From contig NC_044555.1 in the NCBI RefSeq assembly GCF_007565055.1, positions 38,046,235 through 38,110,234 of the forward strand: DNA of 64,000 bases. Reading direction: 5' to 3'. Made by a program: the position numbers and the translations under genes. The number at the start of each line of letters is the position of its first letter. The stretch's first letter is position 1. This document shows positions 1 to 11,650 of the stretch, piece by piece. This stretch comes from Rhinopithecus roxellana. Its lineage: Eukaryota > Chordata > Mammalia > Primates > Cercopithecidae. The notes beneath the pieces were generated by a model. That model had not been told where the DNA came from and ran no database searches. It saw only the letters and a list, made by a program, of their open reading frames with translations.

Positions 1-41
1 ATTTTAAATAGGTAACTCTATATTATGACAGTCTAAATACA

Positions 42-334
42 GGCCGGGTGTGGTGGCTCATGCCTGTAATCCTAGCACTTTGAGAGGCCGAGGCAGGCGG
101 ATCACTTGACAGGAGTTCATAACCAGCCTGGCAAACATGGTGACACCTCATCTCTACTAAAAATACAAAAAATTAGCCAGGCATGGTGGCGAGTGCCTGT
201 AATCCCAGCTACTCGGGAGGCTGAGGCAGGAGAATTGCTTGAACCCGGGAGGCTGAGGTTTCAGTGAGCCAAGATCGTGCCACTGTACTCCAGCCTGGGC
301 AACAGAATGAGACTCTATTGCAAAAATAAATAAA
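42..334 (+). mobile_element. Alu SINE (AluS-like), full length
   Basis: Two-armed Alu beginning GGCCGGGTGTGGTGGCTCA and ending in an A-rich tail that has become (AAAT)n. The left arm, middle A-rich linker and right arm are all present. An 8-bp direct repeat, taaataca, flanks it at 34-41 and 335-342 and is the likely TSD. The sequence is scattered with substitutions relative to young Alus, so an S-type age is likely; the subfamily is not certain. Confidence 0.93.
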
Positions 335-342
335 TAAATACA

Positions 343-1263
343 TGTGCATGTATGTGTACACTAAATGAATGGCACATTCAAAATTATTTTATAATGCAGA
401 ATATTCATAGTCTGTGGTTCTTAATTTCAGATAGTTTGTTACATAGGGAGATGCTTAGTTACTGTTTCAAAGCATGACATAATAATATTCCTTTGAAACC
501 AGAATAAGCTTTCATTTTAATGAATAGATGCTGGTACAATTTAAAAACTAAATTTTGGGGTGGTAATAAGATAAATTCAGGGTTTCTTTTATGCATATTA
601 TTAGCAAAAGAGAATGTCTAATGTAAAACATATTGTTTTGGGTTCAGATGGGATTTAGTACATCTAATCATTACACTGATTTTACATAATTCAAACCCCT
701 TTATCTTACAAGATTTATCTCCTTAAGATCTTTGCATGTGCTAAAGAGAAAGGAAAACCCACTGGCAAAATTTCACAAAATGTAAAAATAGAAGTCAATG
801 CAATGTCTTACTCTATTGCATATGCTAATAAACCAGAAGGCAGATGGTAGCATGGCTTAATGAAAATGCTCTACTCACGGTGCTTCAGCTCTCAAATGAA
901 TGATACCAAGTTGGACAAGCTAGCACAATTTAAAAACAACCTTGGGAAAAATATTTGGGATCAATTTTTAAAGAGAAAAATACTTGGGACAATCTAAACA
1001 GGGAAGTAAAAGCAAACAAACATAAAAAGCTTCTAGTAGAAAAATAGAGAGCCTAAGCAAAATATGCTAGGCAAAAGACCTTACAAATAATAGGAGATCA
1101 AGAAAAATTAAAAAAAGAAAACATTCTGAATTGAGAATGGAATTATCCTATATATTCTAGAAAATAAAAGTTAATATAAATACCAAAATAATTGAGTAAT
1201 GTTAAGCTTGTGGAAAATTAAATTTTTTCACTGTATGGAATTGGAGTTTTCAATAATTGTTAC
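343..1263. other. Unassigned AT-rich sequence
   Basis: About 0.9 kb between the first Alu and the TSD of the large L1M nest. No open frame of note, no recognised repeat family and no RNA gene seen. The A-rich plus-strand text at 880-1180 could be a very old LINE remnant, but I cannot match it. Confidence 0.5.
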
Positions 1264-1277
1264 AAAACACATTCATG
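1264..1277 (+). repeat. Left target-site duplication of the L1M nest
   Basis: aaaacacattcatg here matches aaaacacattgatg at 19042-19055 in 13 of 14 positions. The left copy abuts the L1M 5' end and the right copy abuts its A-rich 3' tail, as expected for an L1 insertion in plus orientation. Confidence 0.8.
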
Positions 1278-1562
1278 GATATCAGCAAGATGGCAGACTA
1301 GAGACCCCTGGCATATTTCTCCCCCACAGGAAAAAAAAAGTCAAAACAATAAATAAACAGCTAACATTTCACTGGAGTGTTGAAGGGAGAGCACCAGAGT
1401 GCAGTGAGAAAGTGGAGACACTCCTGTGGTAACTGAAAGTCAAGGAGGACAGCATGGTGGCATGGTGGCATCCAGCCTCTGCAACCTTTTCTCCTTGACC
1501 AAGGTTGGATCTGCCTGAAGTTAGGAGGAACTTCTTGTTGTGAAGGAAATATCAAAAGATCC
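1278..1562 (+). mobile_element. Ancient L1 (L1M type), 5' end of 5' UTR
   Basis: Starts gatatcagcaagatggcag, an L1 5'-end signature, and runs about 285 bp before being cut by the ERVL LTR at 1563. It is the first of five plus-strand blocks of one L1 (1278-1562, about 10816-11650, 14254-15764, 15921-16850, 18119-19041). Subfamily not assigned; the 3' sequence suggests an L1MA/L1MB age. Confidence 0.75.
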
Positions 1563-2109
1563 TGTATTAGTCAGCGTTCTCTAAAGGGACAGACTAATAA
1601 TGTATATGTATATATGAAGGGGAGTTTATTAGGAGAATTGACTCACAGGATCACAAGGTGAAGTTCCACAATAGGCCCTCTGCCAGCTGAGGAGCAAGAA
1701 AGCCAGCCCCAGTCCTAAAACCTCAAAAGTATGGAAGCTGACAGTGTAGTCTTCAGTCTGTGTTCAAAGGCCTGAGAGCCTCTGGCAAATCACTGGTGTA
1801 AGTTCAAGGGTCCAAAAGCTGAAAAACTTGGAGTCTTATGTTTGAGGGCAGGAAGCATCCAGCATGGGAGAAAGATGAAGGTTGGACGACTCAGGAAGTC
1901 TCCTCATTATATTTTCTTCTGCCTGCATTATTCTAGTCACACTGGCAGCTAATTAGATGGTCCCCACCTAGATTGAGGGTGGGTCTGCCTCTCCCAGTCC
2001 ACTGACTCAAATGTTAATGTCCTTTTGCAGCACCCTCACAGACACACCCAGGAACAATCCTTTGTATCCTTCAATCTAATCAAGTTGACACCCAATATTA
2101 ATGATCACA
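1563..2109 (-). mobile_element. ERVL (MLT2-like) 3' LTR
   Basis: A 547-bp LTR on the minus strand: in sense orientation it begins TGTGATC and ends CTAATACA. The sense strand has AATAAA near the 3' end (complement at about 1627-1632). A purine-rich tract ending aaggggtgaact (sense) lies immediately outside at 2110-2121, as expected for a polypurine tract next to a 3' LTR. Family assignment to ERVL rests on the LTR and on the pol fragments further right. Confidence 0.8.
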
Positions 2110-3329
2110 AGTTCACCCCTTGTCAACTTGAACCGAAACACCATCTCCTGAAATCATACATCATCTAAAAATAAAGACAATGATAAGGTCATAATTATGC
2201 CTAACATAATACAGCTATCCTTTCTGCAAACGGAAACACACTAATCCTTAACCTAAATGCTATTACATAAAGTTAACACTTAAATGCTGATATGAAGTCA
2301 ATAAATCTTATGTCACATTATAAAGGAAAAAGAAAGGAAATAAGATGAAGATATAATATTTTCTTACAAGTATAAAATACGGGATCTAATACAGGTTCTT
2401 ACTAATACGGGATCTTTTGATGATATTTTTGTAGTGCAAGTGTATACATGCACGAATATGTTCTTAACAAAATAAGGAGGAAATACTTATGACATTTACA
2501 GTCCCCGTTTCTGCAACTGGTCACATGGTCGTAATGTATTGATGACTACCTTCTTCTACGGCCCATTCTGAATTCCCTGTGCCTTCAATAAGCACCTCAG
2601 TGGGGTCGTGTTTTTTTTTTTAACCTGGTGGAGTGACCCAAACCTTCATTCCTGAAGGGTTTGTGCCATTTGTAGTCCTACCTGGATTGGGTTGTTTCAG
2701 TTTCCCATTGACCTTAATCACAGGGCTTGGTTATACTAAGAGATGCCCTAAGGAATTTCCTCTATTCCACGGATAGTCTTCCATACCTCCATTGTGGAGT
2801 AGTAGGCTGATTTCATTTTGATATTCTGGGTCAATCAACCCGGCCAACACTGGATAACTCCCTTCTTAGCCTGTTGACTTAGAGGTAGGAGGAGCTCAAA
2901 GTGGACAGGTGGTAATCTTAGCATCAAATTTAATGGCATCATTGTTGTGTGTCCTGGTGGCAGTATTCCTCCCTCTGGAACTAAGACCTCTAGGCCAGCA
3001 GAATGTAATGTCCCAGGAACAGGAAGCAAGAATTTTGCTAGTGGGTCACTAGGGGAGATGATGAGTGGTACCACTTCCACCCTTTGATTCCTTTACCTGT
3101 GAATCCTGGCTATGGAGGAAACAGTACCATATATTGGACACTAGTTCAGAGAATACACAGTCTTCTTGAGAACTTTGCCCCAGTCCTGCAAGGTGTTGTC
3201 ACCTAGTTGGCTTTGTAATTGTGATTTAAAAAGGTCATTTCACCATTCTATCAATCCAGCTGCTTCAGGATGATAGGAAACAAAGTAAAACCAGTGAATT
3301 CCATGAGCATGAGCCCACTACTGTACCTC
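2110..3329 (-). mobile_element. ERVL internal sequence, 3' block
   Basis: Minus-strand internal sequence between the 3' LTR and the L1 inserted at 3330. No long reading frame survives; the longest minus-strand frame is 81 codons at 2835-3080. The text at 3250-3329 resumes, with a small gap, at 9373 on the far side of the L1, showing that both blocks come from one provirus. Endogenous retroviral relic, clearly non-functional. Confidence 0.75.
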
Positions 3330-3549
3330 TTTTTTTTTTTTTTTTTTTATACTTTACTTTCTAGGGTACATGTGCACAACATGCAGGTTTGTTACATATG
3401 TATACATGTGCCATGTTGGTGTGCTGCACTGATTAACTCGTCATTTACATTAGATATATCTCCTAATGCTATCCCTTCACCCTCCTCCCACCCCATGACA
3501 GGCCCTAGTGTATGATGTTCCCCTTCTTGTGCCCAAGTGTTCTCATTGT

Positions 3550-4297
3550 TCAATTCCCACCTATGAGTGACAACATGCGGTGTTTGGTTTTCTGTCCTTG
3601 TGATAGTTTGCTGAGAATGATGGTTTCCAGCTGCATCCATGTCCCTACAAAACACAAGAACTCATCCTTTTTTATGGCTGCATGGTATTCCATGGTGTAT
3701 ATGTGCCACATTTTCTTAATCCAGTCTGTCATTGATGGACATTTGGGTTGGTTCCAAGTCTTTGCTATTGTGAATAGCGCCACAATAAACATACATGTGC
3801 ATGTGTCTTTATAGCAACATGATTTATAATTCTGTGGGTATATACCCAGTAATGGGATGGCTGGGTCAAATGGTATTTTTAGATCTAGATCCTTGAGGAA
3901 TCGCCACATGGTCTTCCACAATGGTTGAACTAGTTTACAGTCCCACCAACAGTGTAAAAGTGTTTCTATTTCTCCACATCCTCTCCAGCACCTGTTGTTT
4001 CCTGACTTTTTAATGATCGCCATTCTAACTGGTGTGAGATGGCATCTCATTGTGGTTTTGATTGGCATTTCTCTGATGGTGAGTGATGATGAGCATTTTT
4101 TCATGTGTCTGTTGGCTGCATAAATGTCTTCTTTTGAAAAGTGTCTGTTCATATCCTTCGTCCACTTTTTGATGGGGTTGTTTTTTCTCATAAATTTGTT
4201 TGAGTTCTTTGTCGGTTCTGGATATTAGCCCTTTGTCAGATGAGTAGATTGCAAACATTTTCTCCCATTCTGTAGGTTGCCTGTTCACTCTGATGGT

Positions 4298-4344
<47 letters not shown>

Positions 4345-7300
4345 GCAGAAACTCTTTAGTTTAATTAGATCCCATTTGTCAATTTTGGCTTTTGTTGCCA
4401 TTGCTTTTGGTGTTTTAGACATGAAGTCCTTGCCCATGCCTATGTCCTGAATGGTACTGCCTAGGTTTTCTTCTAGGGTTTTTATGGTTTTAGGTCTAAC
4501 ATTTAAGTCTCTAATCCATCTCGAATTAATTTTTGTATAAGATGTAAGGAAGGGATCCAATTTCAGCTTTCTACATGTGGTTAGCCAGTTTTCCCAGGAC
4601 CATTTATTAAATAGGGAATCCTTTCCCCATTTCTTGTTTCTCTCAGGTTTGTCAAAGATCAGACAGTTTTAGATGTGTGGTATTGATTCTGAGGGCTGTG
4701 TTCTGTTCCCTTGGTCTATATGTCTGTTTTGGTACCAGTACCATGCTGTTTTGGTTACTGTAGCCTTGTAGTATAGTTTGAAGTCAGGTAGCATGATGCC
4801 CCCAGCTTTGTTCTTTTGACTTAGGATTGTCTTGGTAATGCGGGCTCTTTTTTGGTTCCACATGAACTTTAAAATCGTTTTTTTCCAATTATATGAAGAA
4901 TTTCATTGGTAGCTTAATGGAGATGGCATTGAATCTATAAATTACCTTAGGCAGTATTTTCACGATATTGATTCTTCCTATTCATGAGCATGGAATGCTC
5001 TTCCATTTGTTTGTGTCCTCTTTTATTTCATCGAGCAGTGGTTTGTAGTTCTCCTTGAAGAGGTCCTTCACATCCATTGTTAGTTGGATTCCTAGGTATC
5101 TCTTTGAAGCAATTGTGAATGGGAGTTTACTCATGATTTGGCTCTCAGTTTGTTATTGATGTATAAGAATGCTTGTGATTTTTGCACATTGATTTTGTAT
5201 CCTGAGACTTTGCTGAAGTTTCTTATCAGCTTAAGGAGATTTTGGGCTGAGACAATGGGGTTTTCTAAATATACAATCATGTCATCTGCAAACAGGGACT
5301 ATTTGACTACCTCTTTTCCTAATTGAATACCCTTTATTTCTTTCTTCTACCTGATTGCCCTGGCCAGAGCTTCCAACACTATGTTGAATAGCAGTGGTGA
5401 GAAAGGGCATCCCTGTCTTGTGCCAGTTTTCAAAGGGAATGCTTCCATTTTTTGCCCATTCAGTATGATATTGGCTGTGTGTTTCTCATAAATAGCTCTT
5501 ATTATTTTGATATATGTTCCATCAATACTGAATTTACTGAGAGTTTTTAGCATGAAGGGATGTTGAATTTTGTCAAAGGACTTTTCTGCATCTATTGAGA
5601 TAATCATGTGGTTTTTGTCTTTGGTTCTGTTTGTATGCTGGATTACGTTTATTGATTTGCGTATGTTGAACCAGCCTTGCATCCTAGGGATGAAGCCCAC
5701 TTGATCATGGTGGATAACCTTTTGGATGTGCTGCTGGATTCAGATTGCCAGTATTTTATCAAGGATTTTTGCATCAATATTCATCAGGGATATTGGTCTA
5801 AAATTCTCTTTTTTTGTGTGTGTGTCTCTGCCAAGCTTTGGTATCAGGATGAAGTTGGCATCATAAAATGAGTTAGGGAGGACTCCCTCTTTTTCTGTTG
5901 ATTGGAATAGTTTCAGAAGGAATGGTGCCAGCTCCTCTTTGTACCTCTGGTAGAATTCAGCTGTGAATCCATCTGGTCCTGGTTTTTTTTTTTTTTTTTT
6001 TTGGTTGGTAGGCTATTAATTATTGCCTCAACTTCAGAGCCTGCTATTGGTCTATCCAGGGATTCAACTTCTTCCTGGTTTAGTCTTGGGAGAGTGTATG
6101 TGTTCAGGAATTTATCCATTTCTTCTAGGTTTTATAGTTTATTTGCATAGAGGTGTTTGTAATATTCACTTATGGTAGTTTGTATTTCTGTGGGGTCGGT
6201 GGTGATATCCCCTTTATCATTTTTATTGCATCTATTTGATTCTTCTCTCTTTTCTTCTTTATTAGTCTTGCTAGCAGTCTATCAGTTTTGTTGATGTTTT
6301 CAGAAAACCAGCTCCTGGATTCATTGATTTTTTGAAGGGTTTTTGTGTCTCTATCTCCTTCAATTCTGCTCTGATCTTAGTTATTTCTTACCTTCTGCTA
6401 GCTTTTGAATGTGTTTGCTCTTGCTTCTCTAGTTCTTTTAATGGGGATGTTACGCTGTCAGTTTTAGATCTTTCCAGCTTTCTCTTGTGGGCATTTAGTG
6501 CTATAAATTTCCCTCTACACACTGCTTTAAATGTGTCCCAGAGATTCTGGTATATTGTGTCTTTGTTCTTATTGGTTTCAAAGAACATCTTTATTTCTGC
6601 CTTCATTTTATTATGTTCCCAGTAGTCATTCAGGAGCAGGTTGTTCAGTTTCCATGTAGTTGAGTGGTTTTGAGTGAGTTTCTTAATCCTGAGTTCTAGA
6701 GTGATTGCACTGTGTTCTGAGAGACAGTTTGTTATAATATCTGTTTTTTACATTTACTGAGGAGTGCTTTACTTCCAACTATGTGTTCAATTTTGGAATA
6801 AGTGTGATGTGGTGCTGAGAAAATGTATATTCCATTGATTTGGGGTGGAGAGTTCTGTGATGTCTATTAGGTCTGCTTGTTGTAGAGCTGAGTTCAATTC
6901 CTGGATATACTTGGGAACTTTCTGTATGGTTGATCTGTCTAATGTTGACAGTGGGGTGTTAAAGTCTCCCATTATTATTGTATGGGAGTCTAAGTCTCTT
7001 TGTAAGTCTCTAAGAACTTGCTTTATGAATCTGAGTGCTCCTGTATTGGGTGCATATATATTTAGGATAGTTAGCTCTTTTTGTTGAATTGATCCCCTTA
7101 CCATTATGTAATGGCCTTGTCTCTTTTTTATCTTTGTTGGTTTAAAGTCTGTTTTATCAGAGACTAAGATTGTAACCCCTGCCTTTTTTTGTTTTCCATT
7201 TGCTTTGTTGATCTTCCTCCATCCCTTTATTTTGAGCCTATATGTGTCTCTGCACGTGAGATGGGTCTCCTGAATACAGCACACTGATGAGTCTTGACTC

Positions 7301-7395
7301 TTTATCCAATTTGCCAGTCTGTGTCTTTTAATTGGACCATTTAGCCCATTTACATTTAATGTTAATATTGTTATGTGTGAATTTGATCCTGTCAT
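3550..7395 (-). pseudogene. L1 ORF2 (endonuclease-reverse transcriptase), dead copy
   Basis: Span of L1 ORF2 from its ATG at 7395 to the final TGA at 3550. Surviving pieces are the endonuclease N-terminus at 6787-7395 (202 codons, with QETHL and GDFNTP motifs), an RT stretch at 5347-5700, and the C-terminal cysteine-rich region at 3550-4191 (CWRGCGEIETLLHCWWDC). Frame is broken repeatedly, including by a 44-T run at 4296-4339 that lies where related copies have only a short T-rich motif. It would encode the L1 nickase/RT if intact; here it is a relic. Confidence 0.93.
4296..4339. repeat. Poly(T) expansion inside L1 ORF2
   Basis: About 44 consecutive T. The other L1 copies in this window read gtttcttttgctgtgc at the same point (for example about 39794), so the run grew from a short T-rich motif rather than marking an insertion tail. 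Confidence 0.9.
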
Positions 7396-7458
7396 TATGA
7401 TGTTAAATGTTTATTTTGCTCGTTAGTTGATGCAGTTTCTTCCTAGCATCAATTGTCT

Positions 7459-8471
7459 TTACATTTTGGCATGTTTTTGCAGTGGCTGGTACTGGTTGTT
7501 CCTTTCCACATTTAGTGCTTCCTTCAGGAGCTCTTGTAGGGCAGGCCTGTTGGTGACAAAATCTCTCAGCATTTGCTTGTCTGTAAAGGATTTTATTTCT
7601 CTCTCACTTATGAAACTTAGTTTGGCTGGATATGAAATTCTGGGTTGAAAATTCTTTTCTTTAAGAATGTTGAATATTGGCCCCTACTCTCTTCTGGCTT
7701 ATAGAGTTTCTGCTGAGAGATCTGCTGTTAGTCTGATGGGTTTTCCTTTGTAGGTAACCCGACCTTTCTCTCTGGCTGCCCTTAAGATTTTTTCCTTCAT
7801 TTCAACTTTGGTGAATCTGACAATTATGTGTCTTGGAGTTGCTCTTCTCGAGGAGTATCTTTGTCGTGTTCTCTGTATTTCCTGAATTTGAATGTTGGCC
7901 TGCCTTGATATGTTGGGATAGTTCTGGATAATATCCTTCAGAGTGTTTTCCAACTTGGTTCCATTCTCCCCGTCACTTTCCGGTACAGCAATCAGATGTA
8001 GATTTGGTCTTTTAACATAGTCCCATATTTCTTGGAGGCTTTGTTCTTTTCTTTTTACTCTTTCTTCTGTAAACTTCTCTTCTCGCTTCATTTCATTAAT
8101 TTGATCTTCAATCATTGATACCCTTTCTTCCAGTTGATAGAATCAGTTACTGAAGCTTGTGCATTTGTCACGTAGTTCTCGTGCCATGGTTTTCAGCTCT
8201 ATCTGGTCATTTAAGGACTTCTCTACATTTGTTATTCTAGTTAGCCATTCACAAATATTTTTTCAAGGTTTTTAGCTTCTTTGCAATGGGTTCGAACTTC
8301 TTCCTTTAGCTTAGAGAAGTTTGATCATCTGAAGCCTTCTTCTCTCAACTCGTCAGAGTTGTTCTCCATCCAGCTTTGTTGCGTTGCTGGCAAGGAGCTG
8401 CTTTCCTTTGGAGGGGGAGAGGCGCTCCGATTTTTAGAATGTTCAGCTTTTCTGCTCTGTTTTTTCCCCAT
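7459..8471 (-). pseudogene. L1 ORF1 (RNA-binding chaperone), dead copy
   Basis: Located by its initiator at 8471 and its stop at 7459, with the standard 63-bp gap to ORF2. The best surviving piece is 7699-8115 (138 codons), covering the end of the coiled coil and the RNA-recognition domain (RPNLHLIAVPES, then SSRRATPRHIIVRFTK). ORF1p normally forms trimers that coat L1 RNA in cytoplasmic particles. This copy has several frame breaks and cannot make it. Confidence 0.9.
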
Positions 8472-9372
8472 CTTTGTGGTTTTATCTCCCTTTGGTCTTT
8501 GATGATGGTGATGTACAGATGGGGTTTTGGTGTGGATGTCCTTTCTGTTTGTTAGTTTTCCTTCTAATAGTCAGGACCCTCAGCTGTAGGTCTGTTGGAG
8601 TTTGCTGGAGGTCCACTCCAGACCCTGTTTGCCTGGATATCAGCAGTGGAGGCTGCAGAAGATTGAATATTGCTGAACAGAAAAGGTTGCTGCCTGATCA
8701 TTCCTCTGGAAGCTTCGTCTCAGAGGGTTACCCAGCTGTGTGAGGTGTCAGTCTGCCCCTACTGGGGAGTGTCTCCCAGTTAAGCTACTCGGGTGTCAGG
8801 GACCCACTTGAGGAGGCAGTCTGTCCATTCTCAGATCTCAAACTCTGTGCTGGGAGAACCACTACTCTCTTCAAAGCTGTCAGAGAGGGACATTTAAATC
8901 TGCAGAGGTTTCTGCTGCCTTTTGTTTGGCTATGCCCTATCCCCAGAGGTGGAGTCTATGGAGGCAGGTAGGCCTCCGTGAGCTGCAGTGGGCTCCACCC
9001 AGTTTGAGCTTCCCAGCCACTTTGTTTACCTACTCAAGCCTCAGCAAGCCTCAGCGGGCGCCCCTCCCCCAGCCTCACTGCCACCTTTCAGTTAGATCTC
9101 AGACTTCTGTGCTAGCAATGAGGGAGGCTCCATGGGTGTGGGACCCTCTGAGCTAGGAGTGGAATATAATCTTCTGGTGTGCCGTTTGCTAAGACCCTTG
9201 GAAAAGTGCAGTATTAGGGTGGGAGTGACCTGATTTTCCAGGTGCTGTGTGTCATAGTTTCCCTTGGATAGGAAAGGGAATTCCCTTACCCCTTGCGCTT
9301 CCCGGGTGAGGCAATGCCTCACCCTGCTTCGGCTCTCACTCGGTGGGCTGCACCCACTGTCCTGCACCCACT

Positions 9373-10815
9373 GATGGTGAATAAGGCATTTCATGGGTTT
9401 ATGGATAGTAGTCTGGCAGAAGCATTGAGTGCAGGATATTCAAACCCATATCCAGATTAAGTGTCTATTTTATTGAGGACAAACCACTGCCCTTTCCGTG
9501 ATGGAAGAGGTTCAATATAATCAACCTGCCACCAAGTAGCTGGCTGATCACCCTGAGGAATGGTACCATATTGAGGGCTCAGTGTTGGTATCTGCTCCTG
9601 ACAAATGGTACTCAGTGGTGGCTGTAGCCAGGTCCACCTTGGTTAATTGAGGTTCATGTTGTTGAGCCAATGTGTAACCTCCATTCCAGCCACCATGGCC
9701 ACTGTGTTCATGGGCCCATTGGGCAATGACAGATGTGGCTAAGGAAAGAGGCTGAGTGGTGTCCAAGAATGATTCATTCTATCAACTTGATGACTAAAAT
9801 TATCTTCTGCTGAGGTCAACTTTTGTTGAGTACTCACATGGGATGCAAATATCTTCACAGTTTTTGACTACTCAGAAAGGTCCATCTACATACCTCTTCC
9901 CCAAATTTTTTGTTAGCAAATTTTCAATAATGCTTTTATACAAATCCCTGATTATCCAGCCAAATCATTGGCTACAGCCTATGAGTCAGTATATAATCAC
10001 ACATCTGGTCATTCCTCTTTCCAAGCAACGTGTACAACCAGGTGCACTTCTTGAAGTTCTGCCCACTGGGATAATTTCCCTTTGCCACTGTCCTTCAGGG
10101 ATGTCCTAGAAAGTGGCTATTGGGCTGTAGCTTTCTACTTTCAAAGTGGTGCCTGCATATCATGCAGAACCATCTGTAAACCAGGCCCTGGTCTTCTCTT
10201 TCTCTGTCAGTTGATCATAGGAAACTCACCATGAGACCATTGGTGCAAGCTGAGTGAGAGAAGATAGGGTGGCAGGAATGGAGACCCATGGGCAGTTGAG
10301 CCACTTCCTCGTGTAACTTGCTTGTGCCTTCAGGATCTGCTTGAGCCCAGTTATGTATATACCACTTCCATTTGATGATGAAATGCTGCTGTGCCTGCCC
10401 CACTTTATGGCTAGATGGGTCAGAACGAACCCAGTTCATGATAGGCAGATCAACTTGCATGGTGACTTGATGACCCATAGTCAAAGTCTAGTTACTACCA
10501 AATCCCAGTAACAGGTCAAGAACTGTCTCTCAAAAGTAGAGTAGTTATCTGCAAAAGATGGCAGGACCTTGCTCCAAAATCCTAAAGGCCTCCACGGTGA
10601 TTCATCTATGGGGGCCTGTGAAAGGCTCCAAACAGCATCCCTCTCTGCCACTGACACCTCAAGCACCATTGGATCTGCTGGGTTCCATTGCCCAAGTGGC
10701 AGAGCAGCTTGCACAACAGTGCAGACCTGTTGTAGACCCTCCTCCTATCTGGACACCACTCAAAACTGACAGTTTCTGAGCAGCTTATATACCTCTGGGC
10801 CAGAGGAGTGGCTAC
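9373..10815 (-). pseudogene. ERVL pol remnant (RT/RNase H and integrase parts)
   Basis: Continuation of the ERVL provirus beyond the inserted L1. Minus-strand fragments at 9548-9766 (with HEHSGHGG, the histidines of an integrase zinc-binding region), 10215-10484 and 10481-10714 (RNase H-like text) read in pol order on the minus strand. They are interrupted by stops and shifts. The gag region and the 5' LTR are not seen; the sequence passes into the L1M repeat array near 10815. Dead retroviral relic. Confidence 0.72.
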
Positions 10816-11650
10816 ATGCTTATGCTCAGGGTCTGAGAAATAACCCTGCATTGTCATTGACCCCTGCAGACATGAGAAATAGTCCCACAGGCTTCCCCTA
10901 GTGAGCACATGTTCAGGGCAGCCAAGCACGCAAAAGCTCATGTCTCTGAACTATAAACCATCCCCATGGGCCACCCCTAGCTGATAAGCCCTAGGGTAGT
11001 CAAGCAGCCATGTGCCTGCAGACTGGGCCTGAGAAACAGCACCATGGGTTGCCCCAGGTGGGCATGCCCCTGAACCAGTCAAGCAGTAATGCACCAGTGT
11101 CCCAGACCTGAGAAACATCCCCTTGGGCCACACCCAGACAAGCCAAGCAGCTGTGCACCCATGTCCCAGGCCTACAAAATAGCCCTATGGGCCTTCTCCT
11201 GAAGACATGCCTCCCAGGCTAGTTGAGCAGTCTTACCTCCATGTCCTGAACCTGAGAAATAGCCCCATGGACCACCTCTAGCAGATTCCCCCGGGTCAGC
11301 CAAGCAACTGTGCTCTTGTGGCCCAAGATGGGGAAATAGCTCATGTAAGGCCTGAGAAACAGCCCTGCATGCTACCTCAGGTGGGCATATCATCAGGCTG
11401 TTCATGCAGTGTTACACCCAAATCCAAGGCTGGAGAAACAGCCCCGTGGGACCACCCATGGAAAATATGCCCCCAGATAAGCCAAGGAGCCTTGCATTTA
11501 TATCCTGGGCCTAAGAAACAGCCCTATGGGCCACTTCTGGCAGGCATACCCCCAGACCGGCTGAGCAACCTTGTTCCCATGCTCTAAACTAGCATGACAT
11601 CACTGTGGCTCCAGTCCCAGTGAGCCAGACCTCAAGTTGGCCAAACCACC
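10816..11650 (+). repeat. Tandem array of ~80-bp units in the L1M 5' region
   Basis: A core like cctgagaaacagccccatgg recurs at 10832, 10871, 10946, 11028, 11107, 11171, 11251, 11326, 11351, 11430 and 11510. The spacing is 79-80 bp at most steps, with a few shorter or partial units. Between cores come CCAAGCAGC-like and GGGCATGCCCC-like segments. A similar core, gatgagaaacagcc, reappears at about 14284 just past the MaLR, so the array was split by that insertion and belongs to the surrounding L1M. The last 60 bp (11590-11650) are non-repeated. Confidence 0.8.

Larger units (their letters stand above)
3330..9372 (-). mobile_element. Near full-length primate L1 (L1PA, older type) inside ERVL
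   Basis: Minus-strand L1. The poly(A) tail reads as T at 3330-3348, followed by 3' UTR, ORF2 (3550-7395), a 63-bp spacer, ORF1 (7459-8471) and a 5' UTR that stops short within the usual 5' UTR at about 9372. Many stops and frameshifts make it inactive. Two homopolymer expansions lie within it (4296-4339 and about 5983-6002). No TSD is visible; the ERVL sequence on the two sides seems not to join exactly. Confidence 0.95.

Noticed and set aside
4285..4345. Poly(T) as the tail of a second retroposon
   Set aside because: L1 ORF2 text is continuous across the run and no TSD exists.
10816..11650. Tandem array as CRISPR or a satellite centromere unit
   Set aside because: Units are about 80 bp and diverged, with no short identical repeats and spacers, in a primate genome; the array is flanked by L1M sequence on both sides of the MaLR.
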